Positions 1 to 8,958 of a stretch of 64,000 nucleotides of DNA are shown piece by piece. The position numbers and the translations under genes are program-made. The notes below the pieces were generated by a model, which saw only the letters and a program-made list of their open reading frames with translations, was not told the DNA's origin and made no database searches. Positions within the stretch are counted from its first letter, which is position 1. The number at the start of each line of letters is the position of its first letter. The DNA is from Roseateles depolymerans (GTDB lineage Bacteria; Pseudomonadota; Gammaproteobacteria; Burkholderiales; Burkholderiaceae_C): NCBI GenBank assembly GCA_003241055.1, contig QFOD01000004.1:1-64000 (forward strand), given 5' to 3'.

Positions 1-1
1 G

Positions 2-154
2 GGGCAGTTGGTGTTTGACACCAGCAAGCCCGACGGCACGCCGAGGAAGCTGATGGACGTAAGCCTGCTGGCCAGCCGCGGCTGGCGCGCCCGCACCGGG
101 CTGCGCGAGGGCATAGCCCTGGCCTATGCGGATTTCCTCAGACGATCCGGGTGA
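2..154 (+). CDS. fcl: GDP-L-fucose synthase, C-terminal end (partial)
   Basis: Only the last 50 residues are inside the window; the gene begins upstream. The reading frame contains VFDTSKPDGTPRKLMDVS, then a short helix-rich tail ending in DFLRRSG. This is the characteristic C-terminal signature of GDP-4-keto-6-deoxymannose epimerase/reductase, which makes GDP-L-fucose from the product of Gmd. The TGA lies just before the next glycosyltransferase start, so it is probably the preceding gene of the same operon. It implies that fucose is a component of the polysaccharide made by this locus. Function is confident from the motif, but the active site is not visible here. Confidence 0.88.
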   Translation, partial: GQLVFDTSKPDGTPRKLMDVSLLASRGWRARTGLREGIALAYADFLRRSG

Positions 155-161
155 GCGAGCC

Positions 162-1193
162 ATGACCCGCTCACGGTCCATCCTGTATCTCGGCCCGGTC
201 AGCGGAACATGTCTGGACCGGGCCAATGCCTTGCGCCGCCTGGGCCATCGTGTGGAGCATCTGGATCTGCGCAGCCTGCTGCCGCAGACCGTCTGGATGG
301 ACCGCATCACCTGGCGCCTCGGGGGCGACTGGCTGGCGCCGTTGCTCACTCGCCCGCTGAGTGCCCAGTTGGCGGGCCGGCAGTTCGATCTGGCCTATGT
401 GGATGGCGGTGAGTGGGTGACCCCGGCGGTGATCCGACTGCTGCGCCAGCACGCGCCCCGCGTCATCAACTACAGCATCGACGATCCCTACGGCCCGCGT
501 GACGGCGCTCGTTTCCGGGCCATGCGTCAGGCGACGCCTCATTACGACCTGATCGCGGTCGTCCGCGAGGTCAATGTCGCGGAGGCACGGACGCTGGGCG
601 CCCGGCAGGTGGTGCGCATCTACCGCAGCGCCGACGAGGTGAACCATGCGCCGCGCCCCGTCACGCCGGAGGCCCAGGCGCGCTGGGGCTGCGATGTGCT
701 GTTCCTGGGCACCTGGTTCCCCGAGCGCGGGCCCTTCCTTGCCGATCTGATCCGGCGCGGCGTGCCGCTCACCATCCAGGGGTCCAACTGGCAGAAGGCG
801 CCCGAGTGGCCCGTGTTGCAGCCACACTGGCGCGGCGGCTCCATTGCCGGGGACGACTACGCATTGGCCATCCAGTGCGCGCGCATCAACCTCGGCCTGC
901 TGTCCAAGGAGAACAGGGACCTTCACACCACGCGTTCGCTGGAGATTCCGGCCTTGGGTGCGCTGATGTGTGCCGAGCGCACGGTGGAGCACGAGGCGAT
1001 GTATGCCGAGGGGCAAGAGGCCATGTTCTGGCGTGACGCGGACGAATGCGCCGCCGCCTGCCGCGCTTTGTTGAGTGACGAACCGCGCCGTGCTGCCATG
1101 GCGCAGGCCGGCCGGGTTCGCCTGGCTCGTAACGGCCACTACAACGAGCCCATCATGGCCGCGCTCGTCGAGCAGGCCGAGGGGCAGCCATGA
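162..1193 (+). CDS. CgeB-like glycosyltransferase
   Basis: 343 residues from the ATG at 162. An in-frame ATG at 126 would overlap fcl and adds a poor leader, so 162 is preferred. The protein has the layout of CgeB/GT-B-type transferases: an N-terminal Rossmann half opening with RSILYLGPVSG, a central SIDDPYGPRD segment, then the DVLFLGTWFPERGPFL strand, and a C-terminal donor half with TTRSLEIPALGALMCAERT. This last segment is typical of bacterial glycosyltransferases in which the Glu contacts the nucleotide sugar. It probably adds one sugar to the lipid-linked repeat unit at the inner face of the membrane. It overlaps the flippase gene by 4 bp (ATGA). Donor and acceptor cannot be told from sequence. 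Confidence 0.8.
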   Translation: MTRSRSILYLGPVSGTCLDRANALRRLGHRVEHLDLRSLLPQTVWMDRITWRLGGDWLAPLLTRPLSAQLAGRQFDLAYVDGGEWVTPAVIRLLRQHAPRVINYSIDDPYGPRDGARFRAMRQATPHYDLIAVVREVNVAEARTLGARQVVRIYRSADEVNHAPRPVTPEAQARWGCDVLFLGTWFPERGPFLADLIRRGVPLTIQGSNWQKAPEWPVLQPHWRGGSIAGDDYALAIQCARINLGLLSKENRDLHTTRSLEIPALGALMCAERTVEHEAMYAEGQEAMFWRDADECAAACRALLSDEPRRAAMAQAGRVRLARNGHYNEPIMAALVEQAEGQP

Positions 1194-2488
1194 GCATGCG
1201 CGCCCGGGTGCTGCGCGCGGTGGGGGCGCATTCCTTCGGCATGGCGCTGACGATCGCCATACAGCTGCTGTCGCTGCCCTTGTTCCTGTCGTTGTGGGAT
1301 GCCCGCACCTATGGCATCTGGCTCATGCTCAGCGCCGTCCCGTCCTACCTGGCGATGTCCGATGTGGGCATGGTCACGGTGGCGGGCAATCGCATGATGA
1401 TGGCCCTGGGTCGAGGTGACGCCTGCGAGGCCAACCGGGTATTCCAGAGTGCGCAGGTCTTCATGGCGGGCACCTGCCTGGTGGCTTGCCTGGCGGTGAC
1501 CCTGCTGGTGTGGTGGTTGCCCATGCCTTCCGGGCAGGTCGCGGACGGTCGGGCCGCGGTGCTGATGCTGTCTTTGGCGGTGCTGATGGCCCTGTTCGGT
1601 GGCCTCAGTGAGCAGGTCTATCGGGCCACCAGTCGCAGTGCCTCTGCGGCCTTGGCGGGTAATCTGTGTCGCCTGGTGGAATGGCTGGGCTCCATCGGCG
1701 GCCTGCTGCTGGGCGGCAGCTTTGCCGCGGTGGCGCTGGGAGCCCTGCTGGGACGGGCGGGCGGGGTGCTCTACACGATGCACCATTGCCGCTCTGGCAG
1801 CCAGGGGCTGTGTTGGGGGTGGCGCGCTGCGGACCGCGACGAGATTCGTGCCATGGTGGGGCCGGCCTTCGCCCTGATGAGCTTTCCCGTTGTGAACGCG
1901 CTGAGCTTCCAGGGGGTAACGCTGGTGGTCGGGGCGACGTTGGGGGCCGCCACCGTGGCCATGTTCAATGCCTACCGCACGTTGGCGCGCACGGCGGTTC
2001 AGGCTTCGGGTGTGCTGAGCTTTTCCGTCTGGCCGGAGTTTTCGCGTCTCAGCGGTCAGGGTGATCAGGCTGGGCTGCGGCGTTTGTTCCTGCGGACGCT
2101 GGCGCTCACCACGGCGGTCAGCCTGGTGATTTCCGCCGCGCTGTATCTGCTGGCCCCAGCGCTGTTGCGTCTGTGGTCGCACGGGCGGATCGCATTTGAT
2201 CAAGCGGCGATGGCGCTCATGCTCATCTATGCGGCCATCGGCGGTATCTGGCATGCGCCGCGTGTGCTGTTGCAGGCCACCAATGCCCATGCCGGCTTGG
2301 CCGCCTGGTCTCTGCCGGTGGCCGTCGCGCTGGTGTTGCTCAGCTTTGTGCTTGGCCGGGGGTGGGGTGTGGACGGCGTGAGCCTGGCCATGCTGTTCAC
2401 CGAAGCCCTGCTGGCCGCGCTGGCCTTTGTATTCGCTCGCCGTCTCCTGGCCCGTCGGGTAGACCTACAGGAGAAGCCGGCATCATGA
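1190..2488 (+). CDS. Wzx-like polysaccharide flippase
   Basis: 432 residues, almost entirely hydrophobic, with about 12 predicted membrane segments spread from residue 14 to the C-terminus. The opening (RAVGAHSFGMALTIAIQLLSL) and central HCRSG...RAMVGPAFALMSFPV region resemble the polysaccharide transport/MATE-like family, which moves undecaprenyl-linked repeat units across the inner membrane. The start ATG overlaps the previous stop by 4 bp, and a polymerase-like gene follows after a short gap, the usual Wzx/Wzy neighbourhood. Substrate specificity is not readable. Family assignment is by topology and context more than by a single motif. Confidence 0.8.
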   Translation: MSMRARVLRAVGAHSFGMALTIAIQLLSLPLFLSLWDARTYGIWLMLSAVPSYLAMSDVGMVTVAGNRMMMALGRGDACEANRVFQSAQVFMAGTCLVACLAVTLLVWWLPMPSGQVADGRAAVLMLSLAVLMALFGGLSEQVYRATSRSASAALAGNLCRLVEWLGSIGGLLLGGSFAAVALGALLGRAGGVLYTMHHCRSGSQGLCWGWRAADRDEIRAMVGPAFALMSFPVVNALSFQGVTLVVGATLGAATVAMFNAYRTLARTAVQASGVLSFSVWPEFSRLSGQGDQAGLRRLFLRTLALTTAVSLVISAALYLLAPALLRLWSHGRIAFDQAAMALMLIYAAIGGIWHAPRVLLQATNAHAGLAAWSLPVAVALVLLSFVLGRGWGVDGVSLAMLFTEALLAALAFVFARRLLARRVDLQEKPAS

Positions 2489-2546
2489 CTCGCCTGAAGT
2501 CCCCTCGTTCCACCCCTTGTCTGCACTCGATCATCGGAGAGAGCCC

Positions 2547-4139
2547 ATGACCAATCGCAACGCTCTTCTGCTCGGTGTGGCCGTGCTGGTGCTGGCCGCG
2601 CTGGTGGCACAGATGGTCATCGGCCCCAGCGCCGAGAACATCGGGGTGGCCTGCATCGTCACGGCGTCGTCGCTGTCCATCCTTCTCTACATCTACTGGA
2701 CGCGTGCGCTGGATACGCACCCGCTGTCCACCTACGCGCTGTTCGGTTTCTGCTTCACGACGCAGATGGGGGCGCTGCTGTTTCAGAGCGGCGGAGGCGA
2801 GGCGATTACCCGCTATCTGCGGCAGCCGGGCACGACCTTCGGTTGGCTCGCCGCCTATCAGTGGACGGCCATGGCCGCCCACGCGGCCTATCGCGTCTTC
2901 AGTGAGCGGCGCGCGGGTGCAAACCCACGCTTTGCGTTCAGTGAAGGTCCGCTGCGCAGATTGCTGCGCGTGATCGGCCTGTATTCGGCGCCGAGTCCCG
3001 GCGTGCTCTGGGCGGTGTCGGTGTTCGGGCTGTTCGGCATCCTGTTTGGCGGCATCCCCAACACGATGGGCAAGGTGTTTCACGGCATGAGCTTCTTGGC
3101 GTGGGCGCCCTTCCTGATTCCCATCTTCATCGTGGAATACGGTGCGAGCTATGCGCGCCCGTCCCGACAACTCCCGTTCGTCGCCGCTTACACCGTATTC
3201 ATCGCCGTGCTGGCCATGGCGGCCAACGCGCGCGCCATGATGCTGTCGGGGCTGATGACGGTTTCGTTGTTTCTCGCCCTGACGGCTTTGCGCAGCCAGG
3301 CCCGGTTCAAGCCCAAGTTCCTGGTCTACGGCGTGGTGCTGGCGGCCGGCTTGGCGGTGCTCAGCTATCCTGTCAATGACCTCGTTACCGCCATGCGCAT
3401 TGCGCGCAAGGATCGCGGGCATATCGACATCTTCCGCATGGTCGAGAACACGCTGTACAACTTCCAGCGCGACGACCTGCTCAAGGCCGAGCGCAGTGCG
3501 GGCCAGTTCATCAGCCTGAACAGCAACTACGACGAGTTGTATTTCAACTCCGAGCTTGAGGGGCGGCTTGTCGAGACCAAATTCCACGACAACGCGCTTT
3601 ATTTCGGTTCGCGCCTTTCCGCCGCCGATAACGAGCGTTTGCTCGAGACCACTGCGGATTTTCTGTGGGCCATCCTGCCCCAACCTGTACTCGACAAGCT
3701 TGGGGTCGACCTGGCAAAGAAGTCGGTCTTCTTTTCCATGGGCGACTACATGAGTTACCTCGGTGCAACGGGCAAGGTGGGCGGCTTCCGCACCGGATCG
3801 GGCGTTGCGCATGGCCTCGCGCTGTTCGGCGAGGCCTTTCTGCCCGTGATGTTCCTGCTGTTCTTCGTGGTGTTCTGGTCCATTGATCTGCTGGCCTACG
3901 CGCTGCCTTCGGGGCGTGTGGCGGTGTCGGCATTGGGCCTGTTGGGCATCTGGCCGCTGTTCCAGTACGGCATCTGCACCGAGTCGATCACCGGACTTTT
4001 GAGCTATATCGTGCGAGGCCTGCCGCAGAACGTGTTGATCTACACGGTGGCAATCGCCTGCGCGTCGCTGGGCCTGCGCATGTGGAGCCGCATGCCGGCG
4101 CGGCGACTTCAGCCGCTCGTTGCAAGGGGAGGGGTGTGA
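2547..4139 (+). CDS. Wzy-like repeat-unit polymerase, integral membrane protein
   Basis: 530 residues from ATG 2547, which has a GGAGAGAG ribosome site about 6 bases upstream. An in-frame start at 2517 lacks this. Many hydrophobic segments flank a large soluble stretch around residues 280-410 containing RKDRGHIDIF and the GKVGGFRTGSGVAHG region. This is the topology of oligosaccharide repeat-unit polymerases (Wzy/EpsK-like), which join lipid-linked units at the periplasmic face. Wzy proteins share little sequence, so the call rests on topology and its place between a flippase and glycosyltransferases. An O-antigen ligase-type protein is the main alternative. The TGA overlaps the next GTG start. 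Confidence 0.68.
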   Translation: MTNRNALLLGVAVLVLAALVAQMVIGPSAENIGVACIVTASSLSILLYIYWTRALDTHPLSTYALFGFCFTTQMGALLFQSGGGEAITRYLRQPGTTFGWLAAYQWTAMAAHAAYRVFSERRAGANPRFAFSEGPLRRLLRVIGLYSAPSPGVLWAVSVFGLFGILFGGIPNTMGKVFHGMSFLAWAPFLIPIFIVEYGASYARPSRQLPFVAAYTVFIAVLAMAANARAMMLSGLMTVSLFLALTALRSQARFKPKFLVYGVVLAAGLAVLSYPVNDLVTAMRIARKDRGHIDIFRMVENTLYNFQRDDLLKAERSAGQFISLNSNYDELYFNSELEGRLVETKFHDNALYFGSRLSAADNERLLETTADFLWAILPQPVLDKLGVDLAKKSVFFSMGDYMSYLGATGKVGGFRTGSGVAHGLALFGEAFLPVMFLLFFVVFWSIDLLAYALPSGRVAVSALGLLGIWPLFQYGICTESITGLLSYIVRGLPQNVLIYTVAIACASLGLRMWSRMPARRLQPLVARGGV

Positions 4140-5320
4140 GGGTCGTCCTCTTCGAGCACCCTTCGTTCCTTGATTCCAAAAGCATGCCGCGCTTCGCAGG
4201 CATGCTGGCTCAAGCCTGTGCTGAGATGGGCCACGAGGTGCAACGCTGGGCGCCGCGGCCGGTACTGCAGCCCTTGTTCGCGGGCACGCGTCTGGGCAAG
4301 TGGGCAGGCTATGTCGACCAGTACCTGCTGTTTCCGCGCTGGGTTCGGCGCCAGTTGCGCCAGGCCCTGCCGGGCACGCTGTACGTGTTTGCTGATCAGG
4401 CCCTGGGCCCCTGGGTGCCGCTGGTGCAGCACCTGCCCCACGTCGTTCATGTCCACGATCTGCTGGCGCTGCGATCGGCGCTGGGCCTGGTGCCCGAGAA
4501 CCCGACGGGTTGGACCGGGCGCATCTACCAGCGCTACATCCGGCGCGGCTTTCGTCGCGGGCGGCGCTTCATCTGCATCTCGGGGCGCACGCAATCGGAT
4601 CTGGTGGCGTTCGGTGGCATCGATGCCGCGAAGACCGAGGTCGTTCTCAACGACCTCAACCACGCGTTCCGCCCCTTGGGCCGTGACGCGGCCGTCCAGG
4701 CGCTGAACGCCCGTGGGCTGGCGTTGCCGGAGCAGGGCTGTCTCGTCCATATCAGCGGGGGGCAGTGGTACAAGAACTTCGCTGGCGTGCTGGGCCTGTA
4801 TGCCGAGTACGCCAGCAGGCACGAGCAGCCGCTGCCGCTGTGCTTGATCGGCCCGTTCACGGACGCTGACCTGGCCCGTTCGCTGAAGCCGCTGCCGCCG
4901 CAGGCGCAGGTGCGAATCCTGTCGGGCGTGGATGCCAGGACGCTGGAGCAGGTCTACAGCGCGGCGCAGGTGCTGATCTTTCCCAGCCACGCCGAAGGTT
5001 TTGGCTGGCCCATCCTGGAGGCTCAGGCCGCCGGCTGCCCGGTGATTACCACCGATGACGCCCCCATGAACGAGATCGCCGGCCCGGAGGCGCGCTACGT
5101 GCCGCGGCTGATGGCGGGTAGTGATGCGCAGGCCTGGTGCCGTGCCGGCGCCGATCAACTGGACGATCTGCTGCGTGCCGACGAACCGGAACGAGCGAGC
5201 CGGTCTGCCGCCTGCGTGCAATGGGCGTCAGGTTTTGCGCAGGGTCGGGCGCTGCAGCGCTATCTGGCCATCTATCAAGAAGTGATGGCCGCACCGGCAG
5301 GAGCTGGCGATGAACGCTGA
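4136..5320 (+). CDS. Family 4 glycosyltransferase
   Basis: 394 residues from a GTG at 4136 (GTGA overlap with the polymerase stop), with a purine-rich AAGGGGAGGG just upstream. This beats the GTG at 4082, which lies deep inside the preceding gene. The N-terminal half opens RVVLFEHPSF; the C-terminal GT-B donor domain carries SHAEGFGWPILEAQAAGCPV with the EX7E pair at E287 and E295, the hallmark of retaining GT4 enzymes. PHVVHVHDLLALRSALG is also typical of this family. It likely acts on the cytoplasmic face, extending the EPS repeat unit. Sugar specificity is unknown. Confidence 0.88.
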   Translation: MRVVLFEHPSFLDSKSMPRFAGMLAQACAEMGHEVQRWAPRPVLQPLFAGTRLGKWAGYVDQYLLFPRWVRRQLRQALPGTLYVFADQALGPWVPLVQHLPHVVHVHDLLALRSALGLVPENPTGWTGRIYQRYIRRGFRRGRRFICISGRTQSDLVAFGGIDAAKTEVVLNDLNHAFRPLGRDAAVQALNARGLALPEQGCLVHISGGQWYKNFAGVLGLYAEYASRHEQPLPLCLIGPFTDADLARSLKPLPPQAQVRILSGVDARTLEQVYSAAQVLIFPSHAEGFGWPILEAQAAGCPVITTDDAPMNEIAGPEARYVPRLMAGSDAQAWCRAGADQLDDLLRADEPERASRSAACVQWASGFAQGRALQRYLAIYQEVMAAPAGAGDER

Positions 5321-6494
5321 CATCTGCAAGCGCCACCTGCACGTGCTGCCCAGTGTCGACCCCCAGGGCGGCGGCCCCATGGAGGGCGTGCGCCAGGTCG
5401 GGCTGGAACTGCTCAAGTCGGGGCACGAGACCGAGGTGGTGACGCTCGATCCACCGGATGCGCCCTATCTGCGTGACTTCCCGCTGCGTGTCCATGCCCT
5501 CGGCCCCGTGTCCGGGGGCTATGGCTACAGCAGCCGGCTGACGCCGTGGATGCAGGCCAACGCCGCGCGCTACGACGGCATCGTCATCGACGGCCTGTGG
5601 CAGTACCACAGCTTCGGCGCGTGGCGGGCGCTGCGGCGGCTGGGGCTGCCCTATGTGGTGTTCACCCACGGCATGCTGGACCCGTGGTTCAAGCGCACCT
5701 ACCCGCTCAAGCATCTGAAGAAATGGTGCTACTGGCCCTGGGCGGAGTACCGCGTGCTGCGCGACGCGGCGGCGGTGATGTTTACCTGCGAAGAGGAGAG
5801 GGTGCTGGCGCGCCAGTCCTTCTGGCTCTACCGGGCCCGCGAGGTGGTGACGCCTTTCGGCACGCGCACGCCGCCGCAGGACGGCGAACGCCTGCGCGCC
5901 GCCTTCTTTGCGCAATACCCGGCCCTGCGGGGGCGGCGGCTGATGCTGTTTCTGTCGCGCATCCACGAGAAGAAGGGCTGCGACCTGCTGATCCAGGCAT
6001 TTGCCCGCGTGGCTGCCAATGACCCGACGCTGACGCTGGTGATGGCCGGCCCCGACCAGACCGGCTGGGCGCCTCAGTTGCAGGGTCTGGCCCGGTCCTT
6101 GGGCGTGGCAGAACGCATCGTCTGGCCCGGCATGCTGCAGGGCGACCTGAAGTGGGGGGCCTTCTATGCCAGCGAGGCCTTCGTGCTGCCCTCGCACCAG
6201 GAGAACTTCGGCATTGCCGTGGCCGAGGCCCTGGGCTGCGGCCTGCCGGTGCTGATCTCCGACAAGGTCAACATCTGGCGCGAGATCGAACAGGCGGGCG
6301 CCGGCCTCGTGGCGCCCGACACGCTGGATGGCACGACGCAGACCCTGCAGCACTGGCTGGCGCTGGACGCCGCACAGCGCCAGCACATGGCCCAGCGGGG
6401 CCGGGAACTGTTTGCATCGCAGTTCAGTGTTGAGCGCATGGCCGAGGCGCTGGTGGCCACGCTGGCGCGGGTGCGTTCCGAGCGCACGTGTTGA
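5310..6494 (+). CDS. Family 4 glycosyltransferase
   Basis: 394 residues, starting 11 bp inside the end of the previous gene. The N-terminus contains a loop, DPQGGGPMEGVRQ, matching the glycine-rich acceptor-side loop of GT4 enzymes. The middle holds FLSRIHEKKGCDLLIQAF, and the donor site SHQENFGIAVAEALGCGLPV provides the EX7E pair (E298, E306). It is a second retaining GT-B enzyme of the operon, predicted cytoplasmic or membrane-associated, adding a sugar to the growing lipid-linked oligosaccharide. Donor is not predictable. Confidence 0.9.
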   Translation: MNADICKRHLHVLPSVDPQGGGPMEGVRQVGLELLKSGHETEVVTLDPPDAPYLRDFPLRVHALGPVSGGYGYSSRLTPWMQANAARYDGIVIDGLWQYHSFGAWRALRRLGLPYVVFTHGMLDPWFKRTYPLKHLKKWCYWPWAEYRVLRDAAAVMFTCEEERVLARQSFWLYRAREVVTPFGTRTPPQDGERLRAAFFAQYPALRGRRLMLFLSRIHEKKGCDLLIQAFARVAANDPTLTLVMAGPDQTGWAPQLQGLARSLGVAERIVWPGMLQGDLKWGAFYASEAFVLPSHQENFGIAVAEALGCGLPVLISDKVNIWREIEQAGAGLVAPDTLDGTTQTLQHWLALDAAQRQHMAQRGRELFASQFSVERMAEALVATLARVRSERTC

Positions 6495-6515
6495 TTCATC
6501 CCTGCGGACCACTTC

Positions 6516-6782
6516 ATGATGATCCAACACAACGCCCATCGAGCCCAGATCGACGGGCGGCGCCATCCTTTGCTGCACTTTTTTGGCGCGGGGAACCCGC
6601 ACAACTCGTCGAGCGTCTGGGGGCGGGCGTCATGGGCGCGGCATGTCAGGAACCGCATGAGCGTTGGCGCTGAGGCCAATCTCAGCAAGATGGCGACCCA
6701 CTGTATGGAACAAGGGCTCACCGTCTTTGGCAGCGCGCACTTTGGCTTTACGAACGCACTGGCAGGGAGCATCGCCGGGTGA
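6516..6782 (+). CDS. Possible small protein of unknown function (88 aa)
   Basis: An open frame with ATGATG start fills the otherwise empty 285-bp gap between two glycosyltransferase genes. Its TGA overlaps the next gene's GTG start in the same GTGA arrangement seen at 4136 and 7639, which favours real translation. Third-position GC is fairly high but less extreme than in the neighbours, and no strong ribosome site precedes the start. The protein is basic at the N-terminus, has HPLLHFFGAGNPHNSSSVWG, and shows no signal peptide or membrane segment. I do not recognise it. It may also be a decayed remnant. Confidence 0.35.
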   Translation: MMIQHNAHRAQIDGRRHPLLHFFGAGNPHNSSSVWGRASWARHVRNRMSVGAEANLSKMATHCMEQGLTVFGSAHFGFTNALAGSIAG

Positions 6783-7642
6783 ACCGCATCTCAGTTCTCA
6801 TCTTCACCAAGAACGAGCAGCAGGACTTGCCCGGCTGCCTCGCTTCGGTGGCCTGGTCAGACGATATCCATGTGCTCGATTCGATGAGCACGGATGCGAC
6901 CGCCCGGATCGCCCAGGACTTTGGTGCGCATGTCACGCTGCGGGACTATGGTCCCAACGCCGCGCCATTCGGCGGCGACGAGTCGGCCCATCGCAACTCC
7001 GCGCTGAGGGAGTTGCGGTTCAAACATCCGTGGGTGTTCCTGTTGGATGCTGATGAGCGGGCCACACCGATGCTGGCTGAAGAAATGCAGCGGGTGGTCG
7101 GGCAAGCCAATTGCGGGGCGTTTCGAATCCAGCGGCGCGACTTCTTCATGGGAAGTTGGCTGAAACACGTTCAGGCCTCGCCGTACTACATACGGCTCTT
7201 CCGCCCGGAGAAGCTCCACTACGAGCGGCTGATCAACCCTGTCACTGTGGTCGATGGCGAAGTCCTGAATCTACGCGGGTATCTCGATCATTTCCCTTTT
7301 TCCAAGGGCATAGGGCATTGGTTCGACAGGCACAACGCCTACAGCCGTTTTGAGGCTCAGCAAATCGTGGAGAACCGCGACAAGCGCGCCAGGTTTTCGC
7401 TGCGCAAGGCGTTCTTCTGCAGGGATTTCAATGAGCGGCGCTTTCATCAGAAAGAGCTCTTCTATCGACTGCCATTCCGGCCGCTGGCGATGTTTCTAGT
7501 GCTGTATGTCGGGAAGCGCGGCTTTCTGGATGGTCGTGCCGGCTTTACCTATGCCTGCATGCGCGCCATCTACGAGTACATGATCGTGCTGAAGGTGCGT
7601 GAGCACGAGCAGAGCGTGCGAGAGCAGGGGCGCGCGAAGTGA
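6779..7642 (+). CDS. Family 2 glycosyltransferase (WaaE/KdtX-like)
   Basis: 287 residues from a GTG start. The GT-A fold opens with ISVLIFTKNEQQDLPGCLAS, and the metal-binding DXD is D90-A91-D92 in FLLDADERAT, followed by the family-typical FRIQRRDFFMGSWLKH and a C-terminal amphipathic/hydrophobic helix near RPLAMFLVLYVGKRGFLDG. This pattern matches inverting GT2 enzymes related to LPS-core glucosyltransferase WaaE. In this operon it is more likely to act on the EPS repeat unit. Its stop overlaps the next GTG start. Confidence 0.88.
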   Translation: MNRISVLIFTKNEQQDLPGCLASVAWSDDIHVLDSMSTDATARIAQDFGAHVTLRDYGPNAAPFGGDESAHRNSALRELRFKHPWVFLLDADERATPMLAEEMQRVVGQANCGAFRIQRRDFFMGSWLKHVQASPYYIRLFRPEKLHYERLINPVTVVDGEVLNLRGYLDHFPFSKGIGHWFDRHNAYSRFEAQQIVENRDKRARFSLRKAFFCRDFNERRFHQKELFYRLPFRPLAMFLVLYVGKRGFLDGRAGFTYACMRAIYEYMIVLKVREHEQSVREQGRAK

Positions 7643-8865
7643 GGCTGCTGATCTACTCCGCCAACTTCGCCCCCGAGCCCACGGGCATTGGCAAGTACTC
7701 CGGCGAGATGGCCGCCTGGCTGGCGGCTCAGGGGCATGAGGTGAGGGTGATCTGCGCGCCGCCCTACTACCCGGCCTGGAAGCTGGACCCGGCCTATGGC
7801 TGGCCACCCTACCGGCGCGAGCGCTGGCAGGGTGTGGAGGTGTTCCGTGCGCCGTTGTGGGTGCCGCAGACCCCGGGCGGCCTGAAGCGCCTGCTGCATC
7901 TGGTCAGCTTTGCGCTCAGCTCGCTGCCGGTATTGCTGGCGCAATGGCGCTGGCGACCCCAGGTGGTGATGGTGGTGGCGCCTGCGCTGGTGTGCGCGCC
8001 AGGAGGGGCATTGCTTGCCCGCATGGCTGGCGCGGCGGCTTGGCTGCACATCCAGGACTTCGAGGTGGACGTGGCCTTCCAGATGGGCCTGCTCAAGGGG
8101 GCACGTCTGCGTGCCTGGGTCAGTGGCATGGAGCGCTGGCTTTATCGGCGCTTTGACGTGGTGTCGTCCATTTCGCGCAAGATGATCGAGCGCCTGCGCG
8201 AGAAGCAGGTGCCTGCGACTGCGGTGCGCAGCCTGCCCAACTGGGTGGACGTGGCCCACATCCAGCCTTTGAAAACGCCCAGCGCCTATCGGGCCGAACT
8301 CGGCCTGCCTGCGGATGCCTTCGTGCTGTTGTCCTCCGGCACGCTGGGCAGCAAGCAGGGGCTGAACCTCATTCCCGAGGTCGCGCGGCTGCTGGCGGCT
8401 CACCGGGACATCGTGTTCGTGGTGTGCGGCGATGGCGTCATGAAGCCCGAGCTCGAGCGCGCCGCTCAGAAACTGCCGCAGCTGAAGCTGTTGCCGCTGC
8501 AGCCCTTCGAGCGCCTGGGCGAACTGCTGGGCCTGGCGGATGTGCATCTGTTGACGCAGAGCGTGGATGCCGAAGACCTGGTGCTGCCGTCCAAGCTGAC
8601 CGGCATGCTGGCCAGTGGCCGGCCGGTGATTGCCACGGCCCGTGCAGACACCGAGATTGCCAGTGTCGTCGCCACCTGCGGTCGCGTGGTGCCGCCTGGC
8701 GATGCGCGGGCATTGGCCGCTGCAATCCTGGATTTGCGGGCGGATGCTGAGCTTCGTGGTGACTTGGGCGCTGCCGCAAGGCGGTTTGCCGAGGAGCGCC
8801 TGGCCATGCCGGCGGTGTTGCGGCAACTGGAGCAAGACCTCGCAAGCTTGACTGGCAGCGCCTGA
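7639..8865 (+). CDS. wcaI: WcaI-like colanic-acid-type glycosyltransferase
   Basis: 408 residues from GTG 7639 (GTGA overlap). The N-terminus, RLLIYSANFAPEPTGIGKYS, followed by the VRVICAPPYYPAWKL and WLHIQDFEVDVAFQMGLLKG segments, is diagnostic of the WcaI family, which transfers fucose in colanic acid synthesis. The C-terminal donor domain contains LVLPSKLTGMLASGRPVIAT. A fucosyltransferase role would fit the adjacent fcl gene, but donor specificity is inferred from the family only. It is the last glycosyltransferase of the left plus-strand block; a 93-bp gap separates it from the SGNH gene. Confidence 0.88.
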   Translation: MRLLIYSANFAPEPTGIGKYSGEMAAWLAAQGHEVRVICAPPYYPAWKLDPAYGWPPYRRERWQGVEVFRAPLWVPQTPGGLKRLLHLVSFALSSLPVLLAQWRWRPQVVMVVAPALVCAPGGALLARMAGAAAWLHIQDFEVDVAFQMGLLKGARLRAWVSGMERWLYRRFDVVSSISRKMIERLREKQVPATAVRSLPNWVDVAHIQPLKTPSAYRAELGLPADAFVLLSSGTLGSKQGLNLIPEVARLLAAHRDIVFVVCGDGVMKPELERAAQKLPQLKLLPLQPFERLGELLGLADVHLLTQSVDAEDLVLPSKLTGMLASGRPVIATARADTEIASVVATCGRVVPPGDARALAAAILDLRADAELRGDLGAAARRFAEERLAMPAVLRQLEQDLASLTGSA

Positions 8866-8958
8866 ACGTGCGTTCCATACGGGCCTGCCGGATTGCGCCG
8901 CCATGATTCGATCCGCCAGGCGGAGGGTGGCAGAACGCTGGATTAGGGAAGGGGACCG

